In this document: positions 21,095-33,031 of the stretch, piece by piece
Numbering within the stretch: the stretch's first letter is position 1
Layout of the letters: each line of letters opens with the position of its first letter
DNA from: Galaxea fascicularis
Taxonomy: Eukaryota; Cnidaria; Anthozoa; Scleractinia; Euphylliidae
Direction: 5' to 3'
DNA: 64,000 nt
NCBI GenBank assembly: GCA_948470475.1
Contig: OX419340.1
Coordinates: 24,115,067 to 24,179,066 of the forward strand
Translations under genes and position numbers: made by a program
The notes under the pieces: generated by a model
Databases searched by the model: none
What the model saw: only the letters and a program-made list of their open reading frames with translations
What the model was told of the DNA's origin: nothing

Positions 21095-23375
21095 CTAACA
21101 AAAATCAGGTTAATATTGATTTGCAGTGTATTCAGGCTTTAATAAAGGCTGAGATATGGCAAAACTTCGTGGAGTTGGAATTCTTGTGTTGATTACATGT
21201 CTCAGTTAAATGGAGTGTTCAAGTGTGTTCAAGTGTGCGACGGCGAGTGGTATTTGCATTCGTTGAAAAGGTAGCAAGCACGTGCTAGGTTGGGGCAAAA
21301 AAAAGTAGTGGATTGTTCGCGTTCTGCCTAGATTGTTCTGATCAGGTTCTTGTAAAAGGGAAGATGTCACGTCAGAGGAAATGATGTAACTTTCAAGGCC
21401 TTGCACCAAATGCGGTAAGCCTTTAAAAGCAATGACAATCTTAATCTTTGTGCCAAGTCAATGAAAAATAGTATCTCAATAACCTGTAAGTGCAGAGCTT
21501 GAAATTGGGCGGAGAAAAAGTGTAAATGATATAAGAACGTACAGGCAGAACTGTTTAACTTAATTGAACTGAATTACATACACCGTTTTTATGTTGAATC
21601 TTAATGACTTCATGAAACAATTCTAAATGGCTGATGATCTGGTGTTTGAAAAATAATCGTTTGTGTTCAACTGAGGAAGTGTAGTCCATATTAAAAAAAA
21701 AAAATAAAGTAAATGTTTAAGAATGAAACCAGCTTTGTCACAGAAAGAAGTGCTACCTAAACTTGTAATTTGATTTAAGCCTCATCTTCATTAATCAAAC
21801 TAAAAAAAATAGCCTCCCTAAACTTTATGAGAATCCTTTCCTCAAGAGTTTTCTTCAAAAGAGATAAATATAAGATATTTAGGACTAGTAAATTTTTTCC
21901 ACTGTCTGTTATGGAAGAGGGCTGAAATGTATTAGCAATAATACACCATAAAATATTGTTTTTCATGATACAAACATTGATATCATGATGTTAGTATCTT
22001 TCTCTTAAACCTGTAATAAGTTTTCACAAACATCCTGCATTTTATTACAGTATGTGACTATTTCTGACAAAAATAGAGGAGCATCAGTAGCATGTATGAA
22101 GTATATGCCTTGTACTTTCTTGGTATATGCCAAATGGTTGTTAGTCTTGCGTACAAGCGAGCAAAACAGGAACATATTTGCAACTTGAATCTTGTATTAT
22201 ATCATGGTCAAGGTATAAAATAATTACTGATGAAGTTTAATCTAATATATAACTTGGACTTTTCAATAAAGATATTAATTGTTCCACCACCTCACAAAAT
22301 GTCATATTTGCTTTCCTTAATTTGATGGGAGAATGCTCCGGCTGTTTTGACTGCAATAATTATTTATGCAATGTTACCTTTTTTGGAAATATTATATATG
22401 AATGAAAATCAGTTAGCATTGGAAATTTATTGTAGCAACTCCAAAGTGACTCTGTGTATATGAAAATGCACTTTTACCAATTGGCCACACATATTATTGT
22501 CATATATCTGTTTATTTTATGACTTTTGTGTGAAATTTATGAGTGAGGTCTTGTTATAGTTTCGTACATCACAAGCCAGAGATAACCGGAAGTTTAAAAA
22601 TCTTACAAGTCTGGTTGCTAAGGAGTTACGTCTTGGGTCTGCATTGGAGCCGTCAACGTAGTCGATTTGCGGTTTCACTGCAGGAGCGGCTTAACACACT
22701 TTCGATATTAAACAAATGTCATCTCGAAACAGTACACACGTAGAAGAAACAGTTTTAGCGACTGTGTATTATTGCAAAAAGTGTTTCATGTAAAGCCACT
22801 AATTAATCAAATTTAGTGGAATATTCGCGATCGCAATCAGGAGATGTTCAATAACGAGCTAAAGGCTCTACGCAACCAGAAAAAGACATTGAGATCCCGC
22901 TGAAATTGACGGAAAACCGGAGCGTGCCGCACGTAAAAAAAATGTGACATCCATTCTGGCTTTACCGAAAGAGCGGAGTCTTATAAGGATCACTAGCGCT
23001 CTACTAAGAGAAATCCAATACTATTCGACTGGAATGGGTTTTTAAACGTTTTCCTTTACTAAACAGGCCTCCAGTAAAAGAATAACCATCACGAGTTTTG
23101 GGTAAATGTACATGTAACAGCTATGTAACAAAATACACAACTAGTTTCGTAATGCTGGTGTCCGCCAAAATCTCAACACATTGTAATGTGTAAAAATATT
23201 ATTTAGGATTTCTTTCCGAAACGTACGGAATCGAAGAAGGGAAGATTAACTCTTCGGAAGTTTGGACAGCACTTTACCATTTCAACACAAAACACAACAA
23301 ACGAGGAAACTGGATATAAAATATTTGCCGAGACCTTCAAGTGCATTTAAAAAATAGTTAATATTATTTATCCCA
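21091..23375. other. Stretch without recognisable gene
   Basis: AT-rich sequence with short frames only. Nothing with domain or splice support was found on either strand. Confidence 0.4.
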
Positions 23376-23379
23376 GAAG

Positions 23380-24560
23380 CCACTCATACAACCTCATACA
23401 AGGATCGACTTCAACCAGACAGGACATACAACAGTTTAGATTTTAATGAGCATTTCTAAAGCACTGTTCATGTTACATATTCCAGAGGCATTCAAGCAAA
23501 CTATAATGCCATGACTTCAACCTGGGTAAACTCAGGGAAAGGATACACAACATTTGCCTAGCTTTCAGAAGCACTCAGGCATAAAATAATGCCAGGACTT
23601 CAACCTGGATGAACCAGAAAGGATACACAATATTTGACTAGCTTACAATGTGCAATTGAAAAAAACCTGTTCATGTTATGTATCCCAGAAGCACTCAGGC
23701 ATAAAATAGTGCCAGGACTTCAACCTGGATGAACCAGAAAGGATACACAACATTTGACTACCTTACCATGTGCAATTGAAAAAAAAACTTGTTCATGTTA
23801 TGTATCCCAGAAGCACTCAGGCATAAAATAATGCCAGGACTTCAACCTGGATGAACCAGAAAGGATACACAACATTTGCCTAGCTTACCATGTGCAATTG
23901 AAAAAAAAAACCTGTTCATGTTATGTATTCCAGAAGCACTCAGGCATAAAATAATGCCAGGACTTCAACCTGGATGAACCAGAAAGGATACACAACATTT
24001 GCCTAGCTTACCAGTAGCAATTGAAAAAAAAAACCTGTTCATGTTATGTATCCCAGAAGCACTCAGGCATAAAATAATGCCAGGACTTCAACCTGAATGA
24101 ACCAGAAAGGATACACAACATTTGACTAGCTTACCATGTGCAATTGAAAAAAAAAACCTGTTCATGTTATGTATTCCAGAAGCACTCAGGCATAAAATAA
24201 TGCCAGGACTTCAACGTGGATGAACCAGAGAGGATACAGAACATTTGACTAGCTTAGCATGTGCAATTGAAAAAAAACCTGTTCATGTTATGTATCCCAG
24301 AAGCACTCAGGCATAAAATAATGCCAGAACTTCAACCTGGATGAACCAGAAAGGATACACAACATTTGACTAGCTTACCATGTACAATTGAAAAAAAACC
24401 TGTTCATGTTATGTATCCCAGAACCACTCAGGTATAAAATAATGCAAGAACATCAACCTGGATGAACCAGAAAGGATACACAACATTTGCCTAGCTTACC
24501 ATGTGCAATTGAAAAAATCTGTTCATGTTATGTATCCCAGAGGCACTCAGGCATAAAATC
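23380..24560 (+). repeat. Satellite of about 121-bp units
   Basis: Unit starts (GCACTCAGGCATAAAATA) fall at 23571, 23691, 23813, 23936, 24059, 24182, 24303, 24423 (as ACCACTCAGG) and 24543, a spacing of 120-123 bp. Each unit carries GCCAGGACTTCAACCTGGAT, GGATACACAACATTTG, CAATTGAAAAAA and GTTCATGTTATGTATCCCAG. Length differences come mostly from the A-run. Two diverged units (23385-23570) precede the array. The motif CCAGGACTTCAACCTGG is itself an imperfect inverted repeat. Confidence 0.9.
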
Positions 24561-24564
24561 ATAC

Positions 24565-25185
24565 CAGAAAAATTTTTATGAAAGTTTGCGGTTTTCCTTA
24601 CACACCAAAGACTGAATACCTAAATTGTTTGGTTATTCAAAAGCTATAGGTATCCATGCTTGTTGTAAAGACAGCCACCCTCCCGCGGCCTCACCCACGC
24701 CAGTGCATTTCCATTTTTTCTGGATCGTTGGCGAGTGCGCGTGTATTTCGCGGCTTCATATTTCCCGCCAAAATATGCAATTAGGTTCCGACATAATTGT
24801 GGTGCAGAAGCGAATAAAATATAACGACTAATTCAAATACCACTGTACCACTTACATGAGAGTTAAATCATCGGTATCATGAGAATTTCACGGGCGATTC
24901 CTACAACTGCAACATACCTGAACAAATGCAATAGGTGGTCGCGTCGTCTCGCATCTCCTGAACGTAGGTGGCGCTATCAGAAACTGTCCGAAAGCAATTT
25001 TCCTGCTCTTAGGCCCGGGTTAAAGGTCGAACTTCAAATGAGATGAACTAAATGTAAAAATTTCGGTCAACTCAAATAGCTAAAGCTCAACAGTCAGGTC
25101 AAGCGTCCACCTTAATTCGTGGAACCAAGTTCAGAACGGCAAATATTTTCATGCAAATTTTAATCGATGTTTGTTCCTCGATGGA
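24565..25185. other. Stretch without recognisable gene
   Basis: No supported gene. From about 25014 (GGCCCGGGTTAAAGGTCGAA) the sequence looks like the start of an old MITE that would include the hairpin at 25186-25224. Confidence 0.35.
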
Positions 25186-25224
25186 ACACGTTCTATCTGT
25201 CTGAATCAGACAGATAAAGCGTGT
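25186..25224. repeat. Short hairpin
   Basis: The arms TATCTGTCTGA and TCAGACAGATA pair perfectly with no unpaired loop beyond the turn. Outer arms (ACACGTTC / AAGCGTGT) extend the pairing with two mismatches. It is probably the centre of a foldback repeat. Confidence 0.6.
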
Positions 25225-25710
25225 TGGTTGATCCAAATTCAGTCTACGAACCGTCGAGTCAGACGAAGAAGTTATAATGAATTCAATTCGCTCAGTTTAG
25301 CTATTTATCTCACGAGAAGTTCGACGTAAAACTTTGACCCGTGCCTTAGGATGCTGCTGGAACTTACCACATTGGATTTAGTGTCTCTGAGAACTCGCCA
25401 ACCGCTGTAACATTTGCCATCACTCGATGAAAAACCCGATGCTATTATCTCTTCGAAAATCCCAACGACTTGTGTATGATCATGAGTAAACTGCGAGCTC
25501 ACGCCGCTTTGCGGTAACTAAAATCCTGTCGCTGAAGTGTATTTGAAAAAAGACACTGCATGCTTTAATTGTAGATTGAATATTACTGCACATTTAATTG
25601 ACTTTTACACCTAATTGTGATGACACGATTGTCAGAAAGATGACTCCTTTATCAGATAAGAAACGGCATACGATGATAGATTGAAGGAATAAGAATGTTG
25701 CGCGTCGCTG

Positions 25711-25761
25711 GGTATCCAGCTGAGATAGAGGACTAAAAGTCCCCAATCTCAGCTGGATGCC
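25711..25761. repeat. Long 24-bp-arm hairpin
   Basis: The arm 25711-25734 (starting GGTATCCAGCTGAGAT) and the arm 25738-25761 (ending ATCTCAGCTGGATGCC) pair at 22 of 24 positions, counting one G:T, around an AAA loop. There is no coding content. Confidence 0.75.
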
Positions 25762-25764
25762 AAG

Positions 25765-28405
25765 CTATTTTTTTGGTTGCTAAGAGGCTCTGGCTCGTTA
25801 TGGATTCTGCGTAGACTTTGGCACACTGTAAATCTGTAAGGTTTGTGGAGGTTTATCTTGAAAAGATACTTTAAATGTGGTGTTACGTTGACATGGCACA
25901 CTCGACTTTGCACACTTTTACTTGTTTTCTACCAGCTTCTATTGTGAGGGGTTAATGTGTTTGAAAACAGAAACGGTGTGTTTTCCTTTCTTGACTGATT
26001 TTAATTTTTTGCTCTGCGATCGGTACCCAGAATAATCTATCACTTTTGTTGACTGTCAGACACTCTGTTTTCATTGTATTGCATAGCTTGTGTATCGGCG
26101 CGTCCACTGTTGAACTGTAGCTTTCTTTGTTATGTAATAAGAACCTAAGAGAAAGATGAAGTCTCTCTCTATAGTACTGAGGCTTTTTAAATACAGCTTT
26201 TAATACTCTAGATAACTTCATAAACGTTAATCGTACAACAACCGGTAAGATAAATCACCAACAAACAACACGAATCAGTGAACTCAAAACAACTGAAATA
26301 TGGATGAAACAACCGAGCAAACTAACGGCTAGAGAACCGACGACTACAACAATGAAGGACCGAACAACCAAACGATTAGGCGGCCGAACAGATGAAAGAC
26401 CGAAAAGGACAATGTCCCGACAGTGAATGACAGCCAAACAACTGTCCGCATCCCGTCCGCCATGTTTTTTGTTTTTTCTCGAAGGAGGTCTACCAGAAAT
26501 TTGTTTCCTGTTGCGTCCGCAGTAGTTTCTAAAAATAGATTTTTTGAAATTAAGATATCCCAAAGGCTATACCAGGAGACTCCCTCTCTGTCCCATTATG
26601 GCTCTTGGTTATTCGTAACTGGCTAATGACCAACAGTTAGTCGAAAGAAACCTGAATCACCGATTCTCCTCTCTCTAACGTAGCATTCCTAATATAAGGG
26701 GGTGGGGTACAATACTTCTCATGTGGTTGTCGTGTCGTATTTTAATCACATACGGATTAAGCTCTTCTCCTCTTTTTTTTAAGTGAACTAGAGTTTGCAG
26801 TGAACTTGAATACGTTCTGCTACAGCGGATTGTTTACGAACCCGTAAGGACTCCACACACCCAAAAATCTCACTTAACTCGGGAACCTTACACACCTTTA
26901 TGTCGCAGTTCATTTGGGACGCAGCCGATACCAACGGTGCTTCTTAAATTGATGAGGAGAAACGACAAACTGATAGACAACAACCACATGATTGGTGACA
27001 GCTAATCCATTGATTCTCCTGAAAATAAATTACAGTGAAAGAAGTTAAAAATAAATTTGTGAGAGCATGCACGCAAGGAAGCAAGAAAGAAAATAGATAT
27101 GAAAAGGAATAAGTGAGTGGATGGATGGATTGTCGGGAGGTGGAAGATTTGCTTCTCAGACTCTACCCATGTTAATAACTTACTGGTATAAATAAACGTT
27201 TTGGGAATTTGAACAAAGCACTCCGTTGACGACGTTCTGCGATAAGCTAACATGCTATTCTTGAAGAAATTGGATAACACGTTTCTTAAATGCTATGTGA
27301 AAACAATTAACGGTAACTTGTAAGGCTATCACCGTTATTACCTGCAGTCAGTTCAACTGAGTTATATGACTCGGCATTTTGCTCTTGTAAATATTTAATG
27401 ATATCCAAAACGCTCACGGGCCTTCGTAGCTATCTTGGTTGTCGTTTCTATATCGATTGAAAATACCACTTAAATCAATAACGCTGCCAAAAGCCAATTA
27501 CTGAAAAGTCCGTAACATTCTGATCTACTTTCAGATATTTCACGTTTCAGCCAATGTGTAAGTACAATTTAATTCTGCTGGTATGCATAAAATAAAGAAA
27601 AACATTATTTCACAAGTACGTGTAACGATTTTTTAATGTCTCACATCAATTTTCGCCACAAACTTTTTTGTCTGTTGCGTTTCCGTTGCATCAGATGCGT
27701 TTAGATTATATACTGAAGTGCTGGTGTGATTTGATATCTGTGTGGTTATTGGTCTAATTTTCTGCTGTTTATTCGCGAGCAATACTTAACGAAACCGCGA
27801 AACAAGTACACAATAAGCATGAGAACTGATATTTGTGTTCAAGGAGCGAAAGGAATAAAAGGAAAGAGACCAAGGTGAGTTTGACTATTTAATGTTTTGC
27901 TATATTTTCTTTTGATAGCTTTTATAGGCCAATCATTTACTTTTAAGAAAGCTACAGTTGTTCAATAGAAAATGGATTACCCATTCTTGAAATTTTAATT
28001 AGAGTCAGCAGCTGCTTCTGCCATTATATCCAGTTTTATGCCGACTCATCATGAGGTCCACCGAGCATACGTATTCCGATTAAGATTCCCTTTCGCGTTT
28101 GTGCTTTCACTAGATATTGGTATTGATCACGCCCACTTCGGAGAGGGAGGGGGTATATTTTTAGCTTGCACGAAATGTTTTTTGGACAAGTGCCATTTGT
28201 TTATGCAGGAATTGTTTTGGCAGTTGACACCCTCTGCATTTCTCTTCTTTCTTCGTTGCACGAATTTTTTCTTCTTCTTTTTCAGGCCTTGCATGATTTT
28301 TTTTGGCTTTCCCCCATCCCTTCCATCACTTTTCTAATGGTCCATCCACTTGCGCCTTTAGTCACTTGTGAAAATATCACCTGAGAAAATAATGAGATCT
28401 GTTAT
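25765..28405. other. Stretch without recognisable gene
   Basis: No supported exon. It includes the inverted dispersed repeat at 26480-26615. Frames at 25952-26221, 27002-27280 and 28038-28384 show no recognisable domain; the last is simply T-rich. Confidence 0.4.
26480..26615 (-). repeat. Dispersed repeat, minus copy
   Basis: On the minus strand it reads AAGAGCCATAATGGGACAG, GAGAGGGAGTC, TTTCAAAAAATCT, TTTTTAGAAAC and TCTGGTAGAC, the same order as at 20660-20795. The two copies are in inverted orientation 5.7 kb apart. Confidence 0.6.
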
Positions 28406-28409
28406 TGTA

Positions 28410-28859
28410 TTAGAGTTTTATTTTCCTCTGGTTTTTATTCCTTGATAGAATTCGCCGCATGCCTTTATCGATCGATCGCAGTACATCGTGCCTCATGGTG
28501 ATCGTCTCGTTACATCCAAAGGGAGATTTTAAACCCTTTTCAAACAGAAGAGCCAGTCTCTCTTTGCATTCATTTGTGCGAACTGGATCGACACACCTGC
28601 TTTCTGAGTCAGCGATAAGCTCTTCCGGTACCTGTTCGCTCGGTTCCCACGTGTTCTCTGCCGAAGAGTAGTCTTTCCATCGAACGAAGAACTCGGATCT
28701 ATTTCCTCGGATTCGTTTGGCGACAATTCGTTCGACTTGGTAAACACCCACTGCCATGGGCTTTGATTTGGGTCGGTATTTCAAGTTGCAGCCGCGATTG
28801 CGAGCGTCATCAAATAACGACGCGTAAAAGCCTGGCGGATGTCTCGCTCGTTTCAACAT
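28410..28859 (-). CDS. Chromodomain protein, single exon
   Basis: An intact 149-codon ORF from ATG (28857-28859; MLKRARHPPGFYASLFDDAR) to TAA at 28410-28412. Residues about 38-82 form a chromodomain: VYQVERIVAKRIRGNRSEFF, then VRWKDYSSAENTWEPSEQVP, with the aromatic cage positions Tyr39, Trp and the acidic/Trp pair retained. Chromodomains bind methylated lysine on histone tails, so a nuclear role is expected. The C-terminal part (ETITMRHDVLRSIDKGMRRI, basic tail SRNKNQRKIKL) has no recognised domain. The frame stays open upstream without another ATG. An AT-rich 3' flank contains TTTTATTTTC-type runs. It could be a stand-alone gene or a domesticated chromodomain from an LTR integrase; no integrase motif is seen. 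Confidence 0.7.
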   Translation of the reverse strand: MLKRARHPPGFYASLFDDARNRGCNLKYRPKSKPMAVGVYQVERIVAKRIRGNRSEFFVRWKDYSSAENTWEPSEQVPEELIADSESRCVDPVRTNECKERLALLFEKGLKSPFGCNETITMRHDVLRSIDKGMRRILSRNKNQRKIKL

Positions 28860-28978
28860 TGTTGTGTTGAAGGTAGTTTTAAGCAACTAAATGGGTTTAA
28901 GTGTTATTGACTCTTTCATATGTTTTATTCTATTCGAAAGGATCGAAAACTGAATAATTATTTTCAACAAACAAAAGG

Positions 28979-29225
28979 CCGGTTCCCACTGGGACACAGG
29001 CAGGTATCTTTTACAGGTCACATTCCACAGGTCACAGGTACAGGTCACTGTTTTGTCGATTGGTAACTAAGCCAAACAGTCTCATCATGATCAAGAGATT
29101 TTGGATAGTGATTAGGGCTAGGAGACACTTTTGGGCTTGTTTATTTATCTGTAGCACGGTGACCTGTACTTTGACCTGTGGAATGTGACCTGCAAAAGAA
29201 ACCTACCGCTGGGACACCGGGAGAA
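28979..29225. repeat. Palindromic MITE (CAGGTCAC arms)
   Basis: The arm beginning ATCTTTTACAGGTCACATTC (about 29006) is the complement of the arm ending near 29202 (GAATGTGACCTGCAAAAGA). Arms are about 45 bp and contain CAGGTCACAGGTACAGGTCA-type repeats. CTGGGACAC occurs near both outer edges. Confidence 0.65.
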
Positions 29226-29739
29226 TGTTTTGGCATAGGCAGCAAAATCACAGACAAATAACACAAAATGAAAGAGGCTTTTTCTTTGATGAGGCTGGGT
29301 AGACAACCGGCAATGAACGGAAACGTGCTTTAGTGAACTCACTCTTCGTGTTTGTTTTCCAATAAAATTAACATCGATCGGCTGTCTACATATCGCTCTG
29401 GTTTATTTCAAGATTTTTCTGGGTAACCGTAACGGATAAAGCATGAGGGATAAGAGTTAAGCCCGCGTAACTAAATCTTTCCGCGCCCTTCTCCAAAACA
29501 CTTCTATTCTGGTGATCTCTTGAAGCAAATACAAATATCAAGAACAGAATTTGCTTGCCAAGACTCTTTCAGTGAAGAGAGCGGTCCGCCTTTTAATCTT
29601 TAGTGTAATTGTTCACTTATCGCACCTTGAAAATTCATTCTGCTCATCCGTATGTTTGATTAACAGTTGTGGATTTCGCGAAGGGACTCCAGTATTCCCA
29701 AAGCTAAATCAGTTAATTCACTCCCCTGGCCGGGCCAGG

Positions 29740-29945
29740 CCCACCTGCCTGTCACGGTTATTTGAGATTGATTTGGTCACTGATGAGGACGTCTTAAAAC
29801 TGATCAGAAGTTCCACTATCAAGGCTTGTAAACTTGATCCCCTACCAGCAATCATAATGTGAAGTTGCCATTCGGCTCTTGTCCCGGTATTCAAAACGGT
29901 AATCAATCTGTCGCTGTCGACTGGATCGATGCCAGAGAATCTTAA
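29740..29945 (+). mobile_element. CR1/L2-like LINE, segment 1
   Basis: The frame reads EIDLVTDEDVLKLIRSSTIK, then CKLDPLPA, the region just before the reverse-transcriptase core in CR1/L2-type LINEs, and after a stop continues to PENL at 29941. The next codons resume at 31730 in the same frame (KIAS, then LRPLLKKLN), so the TTAA element between them is an insertion. Confidence 0.7.
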
Positions 29946-31725
29946 AGGAACAGTGTCACGACCGGGCATACGTACTAATTCGTATTACTTTTGAGAGATT
30001 TTTTGAGCAGTCCGCCATCTTGAATTTTGCGCAAGGTTAGATTCATTGCAATATACTCAAGAATACGCACTGAATAACCAAGATTTTTAACTTTATGGTT
30101 TCTCTTTTGTTTGTACTCGAACATTCTTAAAGGAACAGTGTCACGGCTGGGCATGCGTACTATTTCGTATTACTTTTGAGAGATTTTTTGAGCAGTCCGC
30201 CATCTTGAATTTTGCGCAAGGATAGATTCATTGCAATATACTCAAGAATACGCACTGGAATAACCAAGAGTTTTTACTTTATGGTTTCTCTTTTGTTTGT
30301 TCTCGAACATACTTAACTGTGGTTGCCTGTTTCTCAATAATATGGGCGGTGAAGTCAGAGAAGATTCCACGACGGTAAGTTTCTTTCGAGCCTCGTATGA
30401 ACGTGACAAAATTGACTTATGAATTTTTTGTTTTGATGTGAAAGACGATTATAACTTACACCAAACATAATATACCTCGTAGGAAAGCTGAGCCTCGTGC
30501 TCGTGCAAGAGTACATACTCTACGAAAACGACAAGAGGAACTAATCGGGGTTGTTGCAAAGCTGACCTTCATCGCCATTCAAGTGATAGATGTCTTCCGA
30601 ACTCAGAGTCACTCGAGTAGCCGCACTTGAGCTTCGAAGAGACCCACGACGAGAAAACAATGTTGTCTAAGTTAATTCGTCGCTATTCTCTTTGCCAAAC
30701 CCTATCACTCCTTTTTTGGCGAGATTCGCCTTCTTGCGCCCCCAGGACGATGGACGGCACGACCAGACATGGTAGCAGGTAAACAGACTTCTCAAATCGG
30801 TCTCCAGCAAGCAGGATGTTAGAAATAAGTTAACAACTGTAAACTATAGATCCAGCTTCAAGAAAGCAATTCGCTTCTTGAGAGATTTCTGCACGGATGG
30901 CAATGATATAGTACGATATAAATCGATGATTTCGCTCGTCGACAGATTTGAAAAAACTTGCCAGTTAAATCAAAATTTTCGAGCGTTATTGCGCATGCGT
31001 CACTCTCGTGACACTGTTCCTTTAACTGTGGTTGCGTGTTTCTCAATAATATGGGCGGTGAAGTCAGAGAAGATTCCACGACGGTAAGTTTCTTTTGAGC
31101 CTCGTATGAACGTGACAAAATTGACCTATGAACTTTTTTGTTTTAATGTGAAAGACGATTATAACTTACACCAAACATAACATACCTCGTAGGAAAGCTG
31201 AGCCTCGTGCAAGAGTACATGCTTTACGAAAACGACAAGAGGAACTAATCGGGGTTGTTGCAAAGCTGACCTTCATCGCCATTCGAGTGATAGATGTCTT
31301 CCGAACTCGGAGTCACTCGAGTAGCCGCACTTGAGCTTCGAAGAGACCCACGACGAGAAAACAATGTTGTCTAAGTTAATTCGTCGCTGTCCTCTTTGCC
31401 AAACCCTATCACATTCCTTTTTTGACGAGATTCGCCTTCTTGCGCCCCCAGGACGATGGCCGGCACGACCAGACATGGTAGCAGGTAAACAGACTTCTCA
31501 AATCGGTCTCCAGCAAGCAGGATGTTAGAAATAAGTTAACAACTGTAAACTATAGATCCAGCTTCAAGAAAGCAATTCGCTTCTTGAGAGATTTCTGCAC
31601 GGATGGCAATGATATAGTACGATATAAATCGATGATTTCGCTCGTCGACAGATTTGAAAAACTTGCCAGTTAAATCAAAATTTTCGAGCGTTATTGCGCA
31701 CCATCACCCTCATGACAATGTTCCT
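29946..31725. mobile_element. TTAA element copy 1 (piggyBac-like, split)
   Basis: The left end is AGGAACAGTGTCACGACC at 29946; the right end is the complement of AGGAACATTGTCATGAGG at 31725. TTAA flanks both (29942-29945 and 31726-31729). It is interrupted at its own internal TTAA (30127-30130) by copy 2. Its halves (29946-30130 and 31026-31725) sum to 885 bp, close to the 891 bp of copy 2. It has no transposase frame. Confidence 0.75.
30131..31021. mobile_element. TTAA element copy 2, inserted in copy 1
   Basis: An intact 891-bp copy with 15-bp perfect inverted ends (AGGAACAGTGTCACG) and TTAA on each side (30127-30130 and 31022-31025). The flanking sequence CTGTGGTTGCGTG after the right TTAA matches what follows the uninterrupted internal TTAA of copy 2 at 30313-30316. 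Both copies contain an ATG (MGGEVREDST) followed by GTAAGT, resembling a captured first exon. Same orientation as copy 1. Confidence 0.75.
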
Positions 31726-33031
31726 TTAAGATTGCCTCGTTGCGGCCGCTACTGAAGAAACTGAATGCTGACTGTGAGCAATTTTCCAACTTCCGCCCGG
31801 TGTCCAATTTAACGTTTCTTTCAAAAGTGGCTGAGAATCTGTATTTGTTCAAGTGAATAATTATCTCATGGTTATTGGCTTACACGAACGTTCAATCTGC
31901 GTACAAAGCGCACCACAGTACAGAGACCGCACTACTAAGGATCACAGATGACATCTTACTTTCATTGGACAGGGGGGACAATGTGTTCCTATTGTTACTA
32001 CATTTATCAGCGGCATTTGATACAGTTAATCATTCTTTGCTACTCTCGCGTCTGGCCGGGAGAATTCGTTTGGCATCACTGGAACTGTTGTGCAGTGGTT
32101 TCATTCTTATCTGTCTGGCCGATCTCAGTTTGTCGAAATTAGGGATGCAAGATCGTCGGTTAGGGATCTGACTGTGGGCGTTCCGCAGGGTTCTGTCCTA
32201 GGTCCAATTTTGTATCTGTTGAATACTGCACCACTTTCTGAGATAATACGAAGTCATGGGTTCGACTATCATTTCTATACTGATGATACTCAGCTTTACA
32301 TATCGTTCAAAGACTGTGATGTTGATGTTGCAAGGCTGCGAGTAGAGAACTGTGTCGCTGATATATGTCATTGGATGGATGTAAACGAGCTGAAACTCAA
32401 TCCCGACAAGACAGAAATCACGCTTATTCACTCGAATCACGGTGCATACTCGTCTATTTTTTAGCGACTTCAGTTTGGGTAATGAGAGCCTGATCTGACA
32501 GCCACCGCTGATGCCAGGAGTCTGGGAGTAGTACTTGATGACAACATGTTGTTCGGCGTGCATGTCTCAGACATTTGCAGATCATCGTTCTACCAGCTTA
32601 GGAACTTATCAAAGATAACAAAATATCTCACAAAAGAGGCTGGCGAAATTGCTGTGCTTGCTTTTATAACATGAAGAAGCTCCAATATGTTCAGAACACT
32701 GCTGCCAGGATCATTACTCAAACTAGTAAATTTGATCACATTACGCCTGTTTTATCTGATCTTCATTGGCTTCCTGTTAGTTATCGTATGTTTTTAAAAT
32801 TATTTTGCTGGTGTTCAAATCACTTCATAACCTCTCACCTAGCTGTCTGGCGGACAGACTTAGTTATCAACTGCTCTCCAGAAATAATAAATGCGGTCTG
32901 TATCTAAGCAGCTGTTAGAACAACCTCGATCATTCACGAAAACTTATGGGGACAAGGCTTTTTCAGTGTGTGTCCCTAAACTGTGGAATTTGCTACCATT
33001 AGATTAACGCAAGTCACCATCTTTAACTGAT
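31726..33031 (+). pseudogene. CR1/L2-like LINE reverse transcriptase, segment 2
   Basis: The RT core is readable across frames: QSAYKAHHSTETALLRITDD, the catalytic-A region HLSAAFDTVNH (usual first Asp replaced by His), the B region VGVPQGSVLGPILY, and the catalytic YTDDTQLY motif near 32278, then NELKLNPDKTEI. The thumb and C-terminal part (YVQNTAARIITQTSKFDHIT, HWLPVSYRM) follow near 32690-32800. Several frameshifts and stops make it inactive. Such enzymes copy the element's RNA at a nicked chromosomal target. Confidence 0.8.

Noticed and set aside
23571..24560. Regularly spaced repeats that might suggest a CRISPR-like array
   Set aside because: Whole 121-bp units repeat with no unique spacers, and the DNA is eukaryotic; it is a satellite.
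20660..26615. Inverted repeat pair that might bound a 6-kb transposon
   Set aside because: The copies are diverged, no target duplication is seen, and the interval holds an unrelated satellite; more likely two independent repeat copies.
30858..31118. Mirror frames of 65-86 residues around 31 kb
   Set aside because: They lie wholly within the non-autonomous TTAA elements, recur in both copies, and match no transposase.
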